A DNA stretch of 64,000 bases, from positions 1-64,000 of the forward strand of contig CAMEXD010000008.1 of the NCBI GenBank assembly GCA_945947035.1. The letters are read 5' to 3'. The notes beneath the pieces are model-generated. The model was not told where the DNA came from. It saw only the letters and a program-made list of their open reading frames with translations, and did not search any database. This document shows positions 1-8,595 of the stretch, in pieces. How positions within the stretch are numbered: the first letter of the stretch is position 1; each line of letters starts with the position of its first letter. Both the position numbers and the translations under genes were made by a program. Origin of the DNA: an uncultured Mycoplasma sp. GTDB taxonomy: Bacteria > Bacillota_I > Bacilli_A > RF39 > UBA660.

Positions 1-59
<59 letters not shown>

Positions 60-175
60 ATATATTTTAAAGTTTGATTTTTATTTTCCTAGCTATCAAA
101 TAAATCAATAAATTGACGTTTTGCTTAGTTTTCAAAGATCATATCTGTGTTTGTTTTTTCCCGAGTTGCTTATTC

Positions 176-204
176 ATTGTATCAAACTTATTAAGTAAAG
201 TCAA
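176..204 (-). promoter_or_regulatory. rRNA operon promoter, proximal
   Basis: Minus strand -35 TTGACT (199-204), 17-bp spacer, -10 TACAAT (176-181), with transcription expected near 169. The leader between it and 16S contains CTTTGAAAACTAAGCAAAAC, which resembles the box-A-like leader upstream of Bacillus 16S genes. Together with the distal promoter it gives the tandem arrangement usual for rRNA operons in Bacillota. Confidence 0.85.
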
Positions 205-291
205 GCACTTTTTTATAAAAAATTAATTTTTTTTATAATTTGTTTTTCTTTATTGTGTCTTTTTCTTTCCTTTTTCCGTTTGACATGTTCT

Positions 292-320
292 AATATAACA
301 CTTCATAATATTATTGTCAA
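292..320 (-). promoter_or_regulatory. rRNA operon promoter, distal
   Basis: Minus strand -35 TTGACA (315-320), exactly 17 bp, -10 TATATT (292-297). It lies 116 bp upstream of the proximal promoter. The 55-422 stretch otherwise contains only AT-rich leader and spacer sequence, with no coding potential seen. Confidence 0.8.
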
Positions 321-422
321 CAAAAAAATGCAATTTTTTTAATTTTTTTCTAATTTGTGCTTTTTTAAAACATAACGATGATTTTCACTATAATATTATA
401 TTATAATTAACAATATAAATTA

Positions 423-962
423 CTATTTTACATTATTTTTTAAAATTTCCTGGAACATTAAATAATAGTGATTTATAACGTCATTATTAAAAGGATATTC
501 TTTATTTCTAACTTTATTAATCAAAACAGTTAATTCATTTTTCAATATTTTATCAATGTCTTTTGAATAGTTCATTAATTTTTTATGATATTGATACTCT
601 CCCCTATCTAATACTTTAAATGATCCATCAGGAAATACTCTTAAATCTAAATCATAATCAATATATTTAATTACGCCATTTTCAATTACATGAGGAGAAG
701 CCATATCACAATAATAATATATTCCATCTTTTTTTATTTGCCCAATTATATGAAACCAATTTGTTTTTGAAAAAAACACAATTGCTGGTTCTTTAGTTCT
801 CCATACTCTACCATCAAATTCTGTAACTTTTGTTTTATAATTTGCAAAAATATTATATTCATCTGTAGATGTCAAATAAATTGTTTCTTCCCAACATTTA
901 TGTACATTGCCATCATGCTTATAACATTGTGTTTTAACCTTATCACCTTTTTTTAATGTCAT
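423..962 (-). CDS. DUF402 nucleoside tri-/diphosphatase (Ntdp family)
   Basis: A 179-residue cytosolic protein of the DUF402 family (Bacillus YgaC, Staphylococcus Ntdp), whose members hydrolyse nucleoside tri- and diphosphates with a divalent metal. Visible family features are EPAIVFFSKTNWFHI in the first half, YYCDMASP near residue 85, the acidic YIDYDLDLRVFPDG stretch and LDRGEYQYHK after it. Length matches the family (about 175-180). The start has AGGAAGTGA 4-5 nt upstream. It is transcribed toward the rRNA operon and stands alone. Enzyme family is secure; the physiological substrate is not shown by sequence. Confidence 0.88.
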   Translation of the reverse strand: MTLKKGDKVKTQCYKHDGNVHKCWEETIYLTSTDEYNIFANYKTKVTEFDGRVWRTKEPAIVFFSKTNWFHIIGQIKKDGIYYYCDMASPHVIENGVIKYIDYDLDLRVFPDGSFKVLDRGEYQYHKKLMNYSKDIDKILKNELTVLINKVRNKEYPFNNDVINHYYLMFQEILKNNVK

Positions 963-1079
963 TTTCTCACTTCCTAATTTGTATTATAATATTTTTTTTA
1001 ACTTTATGCAAAAAAATATTATAAAAAAACTTATTTAACTCGTAACTTTTTAATATTACTTGTAAATAAGTCTATATTA

Positions 1080-2504
1080 TTATTTAGATAAAATTTCAAT
1101 TGCTTTATTTAATTGATTATCATTTTCCTCAATTGGATTTTTTTTGTATTCTTCACTAAGTTCTATTTCTATGGTTGGACTAACACCAACTTTATTAATT
1201 TTATTTCCATTAGATGTTAACCAAGTTTCAGATGTGATCTTTAACATACTGCCATTATCAAGTTCAATTAGTTTTTGTACCGTTCCTTTGCCAAATGTTT
1301 TAGTTCCGATTATTTCTGAATTTTTTACTTCTTTAAAAGCTGATGCTAATATTTCAGAACCAGATGCACTATTGTGATTTGTCAAAACAACTACTTTATA
1401 ATTTCTATTATCAGTAGATGTTCCATATGCTTTTTCAACAACACCTTTTCTATCAATTTGATATAAAACTTCATCCTTTGTAAAAAATAAATTTAATATA
1501 TTAGCTACCGTTGATAAATGTCCTCCAGCATTATTTCTAACATCGATTATTAAACTATCGATAGAATCTTCTTCAAGTTTTAAAAGTGCTTTTTTAAATT
1601 GTTCATCTGTATTAAGTGCAAAAATTGATATATCAATATAACCAATTTTTTTACCACTATTTTCTATTATTTTATAATCAACAGATGGAATATCAATTTT
1701 TCTTGTTACTAACACTTTTTCTAATTCTTCTTGATTTCTTAAAATTGTCATATTAACTTGTTTTTTTTCTTGTCCTTTAATTAAACTTGAAATTTCTGTT
1801 AATTTATAATCCTTAACATCCTGTCCTTCAACTTTTATTATTTTATCATTTATCTTTAAATCAACATCACTTGCAGGAGAATTATCAAAAATTCTACTAA
1901 TGTATGGATAACCATCATCTCCCACACTCATTTCAAGTCCAATACCATAATATTGTCCATCAACCTGTTCACTAAATTGTTCCCTTGTTTCTTCATCAAA
2001 ATAAACAGAATAACCATCATTTAAATAATTAAGCATACCATTAACCGCTGCTTTTTTAAGTTCTTCTTGAGTTATATCTTGGTAATATTCATTTAAAATA
2101 GTATTATAAACTTTTTCTATTTCACTAAGTGACTCGTTGGATTCAAATTTATCAGTTTTCACATCATTATATATAAATGCTTCGCTTATAAAAATACCAA
2201 ATATAAATGAAACGATAATAAGTAAAATAAGTTCCAATAAATTAAATTTTTGCTCATCAAGTTTTAATTTTTTACTAATTATATTTTCTAACCTATTAAA
2301 ATAATTTTGTTTATCTTTTTTATCAGTAATATTATTCTCTTTTTTAATTGTTTCTTTTTTATTATCGTTTTTATTTAATAATTCATTTTCTTTTTGATTT
2401 GATTCTTTTATCTTAGGTTCAACATTTTTTGTTTCTTTTCTTTTATTTTGTTGTTTTTGTTGTTTTTTTTCTGTTTGTTTCTTTTCTTTATCTTTATCTA
2501 TCAT
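1080..2504 (-). CDS. C-terminal processing peptidase (S41, CtpA/CtpB type)
   Basis: A 474-residue membrane-anchored serine protease. The order is a very charged, lysine/asparagine-rich cytosolic N-terminus of about 80 residues, one transmembrane helix (LILLIIVSFIFGIFI), an S41 N-terminal helical cap, a PDZ domain (YYGIGLEMSVGDDGYPYIS onward) and the S41 catalytic core. The catalytic serine lies in SASGSE and the lysine in FGKGTVQ. Start chosen at 2504 rather than 2531 because GGTGAT precedes this ATG. In Bacilli such proteases trim cell-wall hydrolases or, as CtpB, SpoIVFA during sporulation; which applies here is unknown. The long charged tail is unusual. Confidence 0.93.
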   Translation of the reverse strand: MIDKDKEKKQTEKKQQKQQNKRKETKNVEPKIKESNQKENELLNKNDNKKETIKKENNITDKKDKQNYFNRLENIISKKLKLDEQKFNLLELILLIIVSFIFGIFISEAFIYNDVKTDKFESNESLSEIEKVYNTILNEYYQDITQEELKKAAVNGMLNYLNDGYSVYFDEETREQFSEQVDGQYYGIGLEMSVGDDGYPYISRIFDNSPASDVDLKINDKIIKVEGQDVKDYKLTEISSLIKGQEKKQVNMTILRNQEELEKVLVTRKIDIPSVDYKIIENSGKKIGYIDISIFALNTDEQFKKALLKLEEDSIDSLIIDVRNNAGGHLSTVANILNLFFTKDEVLYQIDRKGVVEKAYGTSTDNRNYKVVVLTNHNSASGSEILASAFKEVKNSEIIGTKTFGKGTVQKLIELDNGSMLKITSETWLTSNGNKINKVGVSPTIEIELSEEYKKNPIEENDNQLNKAIEILSK

Positions 2505-2659
2505 ATTATCACCACTATTATATGATACCATATTTTAATTTTTTTGTTTACTAATTTTGCTAAATTTACAAAATTAATATGTATATATTTATTTTATAAG
2601 TATATTCTATATGTTTTTAGCAATACTATTAATGAAGAGAATAATTTATCTCTTCAAAC

Positions 2660-2697
2660 AAAAAAAGATATTAACATTTGCTTGTTAATATCTTTTA
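2660..2697 (-). terminator. rho-independent terminator
   Basis: Perfect stem AAGATATTAACA / TGTTAATATCTT with a short loop, followed on the minus strand by a T-run. It overlaps the stop codon of the membrane-anchored gene at 2695 and ends that transcript. Confidence 0.85.
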
Positions 2698-3192
2698 TAA
2701 ATTGTCTAAATATTTTACAACTTCATCATAGCCTTCAACGTAGGATACATTTTTACCATCAACAATTTTAATAATAGTTGTACCATTAATTTTTAATGAT
2801 TCAGAATCATTTGCTTTTGAATTTCCTTCCTCACCTACAATATTTTGATTTAATGAAGAATTTAAATCAACTTTATATATAGTTTTAGAATTTACATTAC
2901 TTATTTTTTCTAAAATATCATCATTCTCATAAAAAACAACATAATATTCTTTTTCACTTCTTGTAAAAACTTGACCTGCTAATATATCAGAATAATCATT
3001 ATTTGTATCATCTTCTATTTTATAATTTCCTGATGCAATACCTGAAATCATACAAATTACTATAACTGCAATTAATATACCACATATAATTTTAGAAAAA
3101 TATAATATTTGATTTTTTAATGGGTTTTCTAATTTATCATTATTTCTTACCTTACTAATATTCTTTTTGATTTTATTTTCTATTTTTGACAT
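2695..3192 (-). CDS. membrane-anchored thioredoxin-like protein lacking CxxC
   Basis: A 165-residue protein with a basic cytosolic N-terminus, one transmembrane helix (IICGILIAVIVICMISGIA) and an extracytoplasmic domain. The strand YYVVFYEND and the ending GTTIIKIVDGKNVSYVEGYD resemble the first strand and the cis-Pro/C-terminal part of a thioredoxin fold, but there is no CxxC pair, so redox catalysis is unlikely. Start at 3192 is preferred over 3207 because GAGGGTGA sits just upstream. It lies 69 nt downstream of the lipoprotein gene at 3261, probably co-transcribed. The fold assignment is an inference from weak motifs. Confidence 0.55.
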   Translation of the reverse strand: MSKIENKIKKNISKVRNNDKLENPLKNQILYFSKIICGILIAVIVICMISGIASGNYKIEDDTNNDYSDILAGQVFTRSEKEYYVVFYENDDILEKISNVNSKTIYKVDLNSSLNQNIVGEEGNSKANDSESLKINGTTIIKIVDGKNVSYVEGYDEVVKYLDNL

Positions 3193-3260
3193 ATTCATCA
3201 CCCTCATAAAAATTATATAATAAATAATTTGAAAAATAAAGAAAAAAGAGAAAAATTATA

Positions 3261-4325
3261 TTATTTTTCTCCAATTGTAGCAACTACATTTATAGATTTA
3301 GCAACTTCTAATAATTCATCAGTTGATAATACATCTGAAACTATATAATATTCAACACCATTACTAATCCATGTATAAGATGTATCTGTTAAAGCTCCAA
3401 CTGTATCAATAAGTAAATATGGTTCTCCATAACTTGGAACGATTGTAAATTCTTCTTCCTTGCTAACATTTTCTTGAACTAAAATGAATGAACTATCACC
3501 AGAAAATGTCATAATAACTCGTTCCCCTGATGTTGTTTCTATTACTTCTTTATTAGAAAGTGCAGTATTAGCAGGCAAATATAATGGAAATAATGCATCC
3601 TCTATTTTTCCTGTTGTATTTGTTTCTGATTCTTTTGGATCATTTATATTTGTTTTATCTTTCTCTGATTTATTTTGATTTTTTTCATCATTATTATTTT
3701 CCGTTTCTTTTTGTTCATCTATTTCAAAATAATTATCTTTAAAATTTGCTTTTTTATCAATATCTAATACTTTAAATGTTATTCTTGGAATATCATTTTC
3801 ATCTAATACTTCAACATATTTTAAGTTTGCATTTTTATCTAAGTGAATATTTTCTTTTACTAATTCTTTATTATTTGGATAAGAAACATCTACTTTAAAA
3901 ACATAATTACCATCTTTTTCCACAAATTCATAATCCTCGTCATTTTTTAAATCTGTCATTAAAGATTGTAATAAATAACTTTGAGAATTATTATATGGCC
4001 ATTCACTTTGAAATTTAAAACTTTTATTGAGTGAAGTATTAATAACATAAACTCCTGTTGCATTTCTTAAAATTATTTGCTCATAATTATTTGCTTTATT
4101 TAATAAAACTACTTTAAAATTATCTGGACTACTATAACTTACACTAACATCATAAGTATAAGTATCATCATTATTATTTACACTTAATTCTCCAGTCATG
4201 TAATAACTTTTTAAATCTTTGATGTTATTAATAAAATTATCCCTTAATTTTTCTTTAGAAACACTTCCACATCCTGTTAAAAATAAAGCCATAATCATAA
4301 TTAAACTTAAAAAAATTTTTTTCAA
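3261..4325 (-). CDS. lipoprotein, LolA-like / DUF4367-like (YdcC-GerS type)
   Basis: A 354-residue lipoprotein. The N-terminus is a lipoprotein signal peptide ending in lipobox LTGC, so the mature protein is lipid-anchored outside the membrane. Residues about 25-210 resemble the LolA-like fold of Gram-positive YdcC/GerS lipoproteins (YYMTGELSVNN... early strands). A Lys/Asn-rich linker follows. The C-terminal ~100 residues (LFPLYLPAN through WISNGVEYYIVSDVLSTDELL) look like a DUF4367-type domain. The TTG at 4325 is chosen as start because GAGGTG lies 6 nt upstream. Related proteins in spore formers function in sporulation or germination; that role is not demonstrated here. Confidence 0.7.
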   Translation of the reverse strand: MKKIFLSLIMIMALFLTGCGSVSKEKLRDNFINNIKDLKSYYMTGELSVNNNDDTYTYDVSVSYSSPDNFKVVLLNKANNYEQIILRNATGVYVINTSLNKSFKFQSEWPYNNSQSYLLQSLMTDLKNDEDYEFVEKDGNYVFKVDVSYPNNKELVKENIHLDKNANLKYVEVLDENDIPRITFKVLDIDKKANFKDNYFEIDEQKETENNNDEKNQNKSEKDKTNINDPKESETNTTGKIEDALFPLYLPANTALSNKEVIETTSGERVIMTFSGDSSFILVQENVSKEEEFTIVPSYGEPYLLIDTVGALTDTSYTWISNGVEYYIVSDVLSTDELLEVAKSINVVATIGEK

Positions 4326-4445
4326 TTTAAACACCTCTTTTTTATTTTTCTAGTTAATTATATTTAAAAATTTATTTAATATTCATGAATAAAAATTAAA
4401 ATAATGTTTATCCTAATAGTAGATTAAAAAAAGGAGGAGTTTATT

Positions 4446-4646
4446 TTGATTACACTACAAAAAGTTTGTCTTGTTTTTACAATAATAGGTGCAATTGTAT
4501 GGGGACTAATTGGAATCTTTGGATTTAATTTAGTTGACTATATTTTTGGTGAAGCAAGTCTCTTATCAAGAATCATCTATATTATTATTGGTATCGCAGG
4601 ACTAATTAATATTGGATTACTTGTACAAGATATAGATGTTAAATAA
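4446..4646 (+). CDS. DUF378 small membrane protein (YuzA-like)
   Basis: A 66-residue integral membrane protein with two helices: LVFTIIGAIVWGLIGIF and the segment IIYIIIGIAGLINIGLL. The pattern of a WGLxG motif in helix 1 and a YxxxGxAGL motif in helix 2 is that of DUF378 proteins such as YuzA. Translation begins at TTG with a strong AGGAGG 8 nt upstream. It is a single-gene plus-strand unit closed by a terminator. Function of the family is unknown. Confidence 0.85.
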   Translation: MITLQKVCLVFTIIGAIVWGLIGIFGFNLVDYIFGEASLLSRIIYIIIGIAGLINIGLLVQDIDVK

Positions 4647-4677
4647 AAAAACTTTCAAAATTTGAAAGTTTTTTATT
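4645..4677. terminator. bidirectional terminator
   Basis: AAACTTTCAAA / TTTGAAAGTTT stem with A-run before and T-run after. It lies between the converging DUF378 gene (+) and cdaR (-) and can serve both. Confidence 0.85.
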
Positions 4678-6076
4678 GCTTTTTAATAATAATATTAACT
4701 TTTGTTTTCTGAGGTGTGAAACTTAATTTGACATCATCTCCAATAACCATAACTTCTACTTCATGTACTCCAACACCTAAACCTTTTAAATCAACATAAG
4801 CTGTAATATTATCTGCTGTTACGTTTTTAAGATTAGTTGATGTTCCTTTTACTATGACATCAATATTACTATCTTCTTTAGATGATGCTTGTGCAACAAG
4901 TCCATTACCTAAATTTCTTGTTTCAATTGAAACATTAGATACTTTCTTTTCAGATATTTCAGATAATTTGACTTTAACAACAACACTTGAGGCACTCATT
5001 TCTTTAACACCAGATGGTTTTGATATATTTACATTAAACTCTGTATCTTTATTTAAACCAGAGACATCTATCTTAACTGGAATAGATGTAATATTATTTA
5101 ATGCATCTGCATTTCCATAAATTGTAATTTTTGTGGTACTTAAAGTCATACTTTCAATTGATTTACCAAATACTACATCACCTGTTGGTTCTACTTTTAA
5201 TGGAACATCTTTACTTGGTGATGTTATTTCAATAGTTGCATCAATTGTTCCTGGAACTATTTCAACATCCACTATTTTACCATTAACATCATAAGCAACA
5301 AGTGGAATATCTTTTAGCGTTGTTGTTCCTACAGTTGGATTTACTATTTTACTTACATCTACAAGTGCTTTAACTATTGCAACTTGTTTAAGTTTATATT
5401 CAGCACCTTTTATATAAACTTCATCTCTACTAAAACTAATATTTGAAATAGTATATTTTGAATCAAGTTTATTTTCATACATTATTTCAGATGATAGTGT
5501 TCTAGATTCTGTTAATTTTTCGTAAATAACAACTGTAACAGCAGAAGGTGTTAGTTTGTATTCCACTGATGATACTGAGCCACTATATTTTAATGGAACT
5601 TCATGTGTTCCTGGTCTTAAATCTCTTAAATCCACTATAACTTCATCATTTGGATATTGTTTTGCTAGATAAAGATCTGCTCTTCTTCCAATTAATGTTA
5701 TATCAACTGATTTAGGAAGTCCTTCAACTACATATGCTTCTTCATTATATAGTGCAGTTAATTCTTGATTAGTTAATACATCCGCAGATTTATTAAGCAT
5801 TACATCATTATTCTTATCAATAATTATAAAAACACCAAATGCTAAAACAAATGAAAATACAATTAAAAATATTTTGTTATTTAATAGTCTTTCAAATGGT
5901 CTATTGTTTGTTTTAAATAACTTTCCTACTAATATCATTAATTTACTTAAAGGAGTTATTAATAATTTATCAATTATTTTATAAATTGTTTCAATAAATC
6001 TATATATTACTCTTCCAATTTTTTTTAATAATTTATAATTTCTTTTTTTAGAAGAGGTTTTTTTTACTTTACTCAT
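4673..6076 (-). CDS. cdaR: CdaR (YbbR-domain regulator of CdaA)
   Basis: A 467-residue protein with one N-terminal transmembrane helix (KIFLIVFSFVLAFGVFIII) and an extracytoplasmic part made of repeated YbbR domains; units beginning DVTLIGRRADLY, VYIKGAEYKLKQ, ITIYGNADALNN and VIVKGTSTNLKN recur at about 80-residue spacing. CdaR modulates the membrane diadenylate cyclase CdaA. The gene starts at 6076, one base after the cdaA stop, with GAGGAGG contained in the end of cdaA, indicating translational coupling. The third member of the usual cluster, glmM, does not follow. Confidence 0.93.
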   Translation of the reverse strand: MSKVKKTSSKKRNYKLLKKIGRVIYRFIETIYKIIDKLLITPLSKLMILVGKLFKTNNRPFERLLNNKIFLIVFSFVLAFGVFIIIDKNNDVMLNKSADVLTNQELTALYNEEAYVVEGLPKSVDITLIGRRADLYLAKQYPNDEVIVDLRDLRPGTHEVPLKYSGSVSSVEYKLTPSAVTVVIYEKLTESRTLSSEIMYENKLDSKYTISNISFSRDEVYIKGAEYKLKQVAIVKALVDVSKIVNPTVGTTTLKDIPLVAYDVNGKIVDVEIVPGTIDATIEITSPSKDVPLKVEPTGDVVFGKSIESMTLSTTKITIYGNADALNNITSIPVKIDVSGLNKDTEFNVNISKPSGVKEMSASSVVVKVKLSEISEKKVSNVSIETRNLGNGLVAQASSKEDSNIDVIVKGTSTNLKNVTADNITAYVDLKGLGVGVHEVEVMVIGDDVKLSFTPQKTKVNIIIKKQ

Positions 6077-6077
6077 A

Positions 6078-6887
6078 TTACATTTCCTCCTCGTCTTCAT
6101 AAGAATCTTCAAATTCTGAAACTTTTGGTCTTAGTTCATCAATTAATAAGATTCTTGCATCGTCAATTGTTAAATTATAATACAATTCTCCTTTTACTGC
6201 GATTGATATTCTTCCTGTTTCTTCTGAAATAACTATTGCTATTGCATCTGTTTCTTCTGCTATACCTAATGCAGCACGATGACGAGTTCCAAGTCTTTTG
6301 TTTATTTTACTACTATTTGATGTTGGAAATACTGCGCCAGCACAACTAATTTTATTACCTTGAATTATAACTCCTCCATCATGAAGTGGGTTATTTGGAA
6401 AGAAAATACTTATTAATAGTTCTGGTGTTAATTCTGCATAAAGATTAATTGATTTACTAATATAATCTTGTAAACTTATATCTCTTTCTAAAACTATTAA
6501 ACCACCAATTTTTGCTTTTCTTAAATAATCAATTGCTTGAATAATTTGATAAACTAATTTTTCTCTTTCATCAACAGTAAGTGTTTTATGTCTTCCTAAA
6601 AGTTGAGTTCTTCCAAGTTGCTCTAATATTGATCTAATTTCTGGTTGAAAAATTATTATAAGTGCTAAAGGTCCCCACATAATTACATACTCTAATAAAA
6701 GTCCTACTGTAACAAGATTTAACCAATCTGCAAATAGTTTTAAAATAACAATCAATAATATTCCTTTAAATAATAATGATAATTTAACGTTGTTTTTAAT
6801 ATTTTTTAAAATAACATAAAATATCCCCCATACAATAGCTATATCTACTATTTGTCTTGCAATATTCAAAATAGAATCAAAACTCAT
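6078..6887 (-). CDS. cdaA: diadenylate cyclase CdaA
   Basis: A 269-residue membrane-bound c-di-AMP synthase. Three transmembrane helices occupy residues ~1-80, followed by the DAC (DisA_N) domain with the two signature motifs DGGVIIQ and GTRHRAA that bind ATP and metal. The acidic C-terminus (EFEDSYEDEEEM) overlaps the ribosome site of cdaR. c-di-AMP controls potassium/osmolyte transport and wall homeostasis in Bacillota. GGAGGAGGAGG precedes the ATG. Length is typical (about 270-280). Confidence 0.97.
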   Translation of the reverse strand: MSFDSILNIARQIVDIAIVWGIFYVILKNIKNNVKLSLLFKGILLIVILKLFADWLNLVTVGLLLEYVIMWGPLALIIIFQPEIRSILEQLGRTQLLGRHKTLTVDEREKLVYQIIQAIDYLRKAKIGGLIVLERDISLQDYISKSINLYAELTPELLISIFFPNNPLHDGGVIIQGNKISCAGAVFPTSNSSKINKRLGTRHRAALGIAEETDAIAIVISEETGRISIAVKGELYYNLTIDDARILLIDELRPKVSEFEDSYEDEEEM

Positions 6888-7057
6888 AAATTCCTCCTCC
6901 TCCTTAAGTTTTTATTATATCATTTATATTTTTGTTTGTAAATTTTTGAAATAAATTATTCAAAACAACTACTCTAGTATATTAATTATATTACATAAGT
7001 TTAAAAATTGTAAGATGTAAGTCGTATTTTTTATCTAAAAAAAAATAATTTTTTTAT

Positions 7058-7086
7058 TTTTCCTTATTATATAAGGATTTTTTTTA
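7058..7086 (+). terminator. orphan plus-strand terminator-like hairpin
   Basis: TCCTTA-TTATA-TAAGGA followed by eight T residues on the plus strand. No plus-strand gene ends nearby; the 6888-7140 stretch is AT-rich and holds no convincing reading frame. It could end a short unannotated RNA starting in 6900-7050, where only weak -10-like sequences are seen. Confidence 0.4.
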
Positions 7087-7100
7087 TAATTATTTACATA

Positions 7101-7130
7101 ATAAAAACTCTTGATATAGACCAAGAGTTA
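7101..7130 (-). terminator. terminator of tRNA-Ala transcript
   Basis: Minus strand AACTCTTG, 8-nt loop, CAAGAGTT, then TTTATTA. It lies 11 nt after the tRNA CCA end. Confidence 0.8.
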
Positions 7131-7140
7131 TAAACATATC

Positions 7141-7217
7141 TGGTGGAGAATAAGGGACTCGAACCCTTGACCCCCTGCGTGCAGGGCAGGTGCTCTAGCC
7201 AACTGAGCTAATTCCCC
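7141..7217 (-). tRNA. tRNA-Ala (anticodon TGC), with C at position 33
   Basis: The minus strand folds into a complete cloverleaf with encoded CCA. Acceptor GGGGAAT pairs with ATTCTCC and contains the G3-U70 wobble that identifies alanine tRNA; the discriminator is A73. D-stem GCTC/GAGC, T-arm AAGGG-TTCGAGT-CCCTT and anticodon stem CCTGC/GCAGG are intact. The anticodon loop is CCTGCAC, giving anticodon TGC but C rather than the near-universal T at position 33 (plus coordinate 7184). No other tRNA is adjacent. Confidence 0.93.
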
Positions 7218-7283
7218 AAATAAGTTGTCCAGAAAAATCTAGACAATAATTATTGTATACTATTTTTTTTAATTTGTCAATTA

Positions 7284-7532
7284 CTAAATGCTATCAACAT
7301 TAATTTTTACAAGTTTATTTCCACATAAACAACTGCTTGCTTGAACAAGAGTTCTAATTGATTTTATTACTTTACCTCTTTTGCCAATAAGTTTTGACAT
7401 ATCATCTTTATCTACAATAACTTGAATTAATATTGTTTCTGGAGCTTCAGTTTCAAATTCTCTAACTCCAACTGCATCTTTATTGGAAACAACTGCTAAA
7501 ACTAATTCTTCAGTTAATTTGACTAAATCCAT
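7284..7532 (-). CDS. khpA: KH-domain RNA-binding protein KhpA
   Basis: An 82-residue single KH domain of the KhpA (YlqC) family, with the GxxG nucleic-acid-binding loop in LIGKRGKVIKSIR and the preceding helix-strand pattern typical of the family. KhpA partners with KhpB/Jag to bind small RNAs and mRNAs and affects cell elongation in Gram-positive bacteria. The gene begins 2 nt after the rpsP stop, the standard rpsP-khpA arrangement. Confidence 0.93.
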   Translation of the reverse strand: MDLVKLTEELVLAVVSNKDAVGVREFETEAPETILIQVIVDKDDMSKLIGKRGKVIKSIRTLVQASSCLCGNKLVKINVDSI

Positions 7533-7534
7533 AA

Positions 7535-7807
7535 TTATTTGTTTCCTTTTTCTTCATGGAATTTTTTCATAACGCCTGCTTTTTGTAATAAATTTTTAGC
7601 AGTATCAGTAGTTTGTGCTCCATTTCTTAACCATTTTAAAGCAACTTCCTCATTTACTCTAATTTCTGCTGGTTGTGTTAATGGGTTATAAAATCCTATT
7701 TGTTCTATATATTCACCATCTCTAGCTTTTCTAGAATCAGTAGCAACAATACGATAACTTGGTCTTTTTTTAGATCCCATTCTTGTTAATCTAATTTTTA
7801 CAGCCAT
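7535..7807 (-). CDS. rpsP: 30S ribosomal protein S16
   Basis: A 90-residue S16 protein starting [16 protein letters not shown], with the family motifs [14 protein letters not shown] and IGFYNP. The start at 7807 is chosen over 7879 because AAAGGAGA lies 7 nt upstream and S16 begins with MAVKIRL. S16 stabilises the body of the small subunit. A good promoter lies directly upstream, so rpsP-khpA form a two-gene unit separated from ffh and rimM, which are not in the window. Confidence 0.97.
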   Translation of the reverse strand: MAVKIRLTRMGSKKRPSYRIVATDSRKARDGEYIEQIGFYNPLTQPAEIRVNEEVALKWLRNGAQTTDTAKNLLQKAGVMKKFHEEKGNK

Positions 7808-7834
7808 AACAAATCTCCTTTCAAAATCAAATAT

Positions 7835-7878
7835 AATATACACTAAAAAATTATGATTGTCAACTATTTTTGTTGACA
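7835..7878 (-). promoter_or_regulatory. rpsP-khpA promoter with overlapping inverted repeat
   Basis: Minus strand -35 TTGACA (7858-7863), 17 bp, -10 TATATT (7835-7840). The -35 is one arm of a perfect inverted repeat TGTCAAC-N7-GTTGACA (7858-7878), which could be an operator or incidental. Confidence 0.75.
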
Positions 7879-7921
7879 AAAAATCAAAAAATCAAAAAAA
7901 TAAAACCGTAAAAAATAAAAC

Positions 7922-7949
7922 GCAAAAAAAATAAAAGGTCGACCTTTTA
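7922..7949 (-). terminator. terminator of cotE
   Basis: Palindromic stem AAAAGGTCGACCTTTT followed on the minus strand by ATTTTTTTT. It overlaps the region just after the cotE stop codon. Confidence 0.75.
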
Positions 7950-7952
7950 TTT

Positions 7953-8522
7953 TTATTTATTATCTGTTTCTTTTTCTACTTGGTCTTTTTCCAAATAGTT
8001 TTCGTCAACTTCTTTTTCTATTTCTTGCATAACTTCATCTTCTTCTTTCTCATCTGTTATTTCATCCCATTCATCTTCATTATCATCAACTGCTATTCTA
8101 ATTTTTGTATCTCCTACTATTTCTATACCAAGTTCTTTTTCAATAGAGTAATTAATGTTTCCATCAACTATTTCTGCTTTAGTACAAGTTGGTTGTTTTA
8201 AACTAACTACAATAACTTCTTCTTCGCTTGATATATCTCCTTCTCTTTTTCTAGCAACATTTAAAAGTTCATTATAGGTAATAGTTTGTTTTGATACAAC
8301 TGTTTTAGTATCATTATCATATGCATACCAAATATTAACATCACATGATCCTGTAACTCTTATTTTATCTTGTTCTTTTACTCCTTGAAATGTATGATTT
8401 ATAACCCAACACCCTAATATAGTCGTAGGTGTTTCTTCTGGTTTTAGAGTATAATTATTAGAAAAAGTTTTCTTACCCTTGCCAATAACAGATTTAGTAA
8501 CAATTTCTCTAAAGTTTGCCAA
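7953..8522 (-). CDS. cotE: outer spore-coat morphogenetic protein CotE
   Basis: A 189-residue homologue of Bacillus CotE, which builds the outer coat of endospores. Shared features are the N-terminus FREIVTKSVIGKGKK, the ILGCWVINH segment, SCDVNIWYAYDNDTKTV, the VSLKQPTC motif and a very acidic C-terminus (EDEWDEITDEKEEDEV). The TTG at 8522 is preferred because GAGGGG lies upstream and the start then matches CotE. It follows miaB, as in Bacillus where miaB and cotE are neighbours. This is strong evidence that the organism, or its recent ancestor, makes spores. Confidence 0.93.
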   Translation of the reverse strand: MANFREIVTKSVIGKGKKTFSNNYTLKPEETPTTILGCWVINHTFQGVKEQDKIRVTGSCDVNIWYAYDNDTKTVVSKQTITYNELLNVARKREGDISSEEEVIVVSLKQPTCTKAEIVDGNINYSIEKELGIEIVGDTKIRIAVDDNEDEWDEITDEKEEDEVMQEIEKEVDENYLEKDQVEKETDNK

Positions 8523-8595
8523 CTTTATCACCCCTCAATTTAATTTATGCATAATACCCATATTTGTTGCAAAAATGAAATAAAAAAAGAATACG

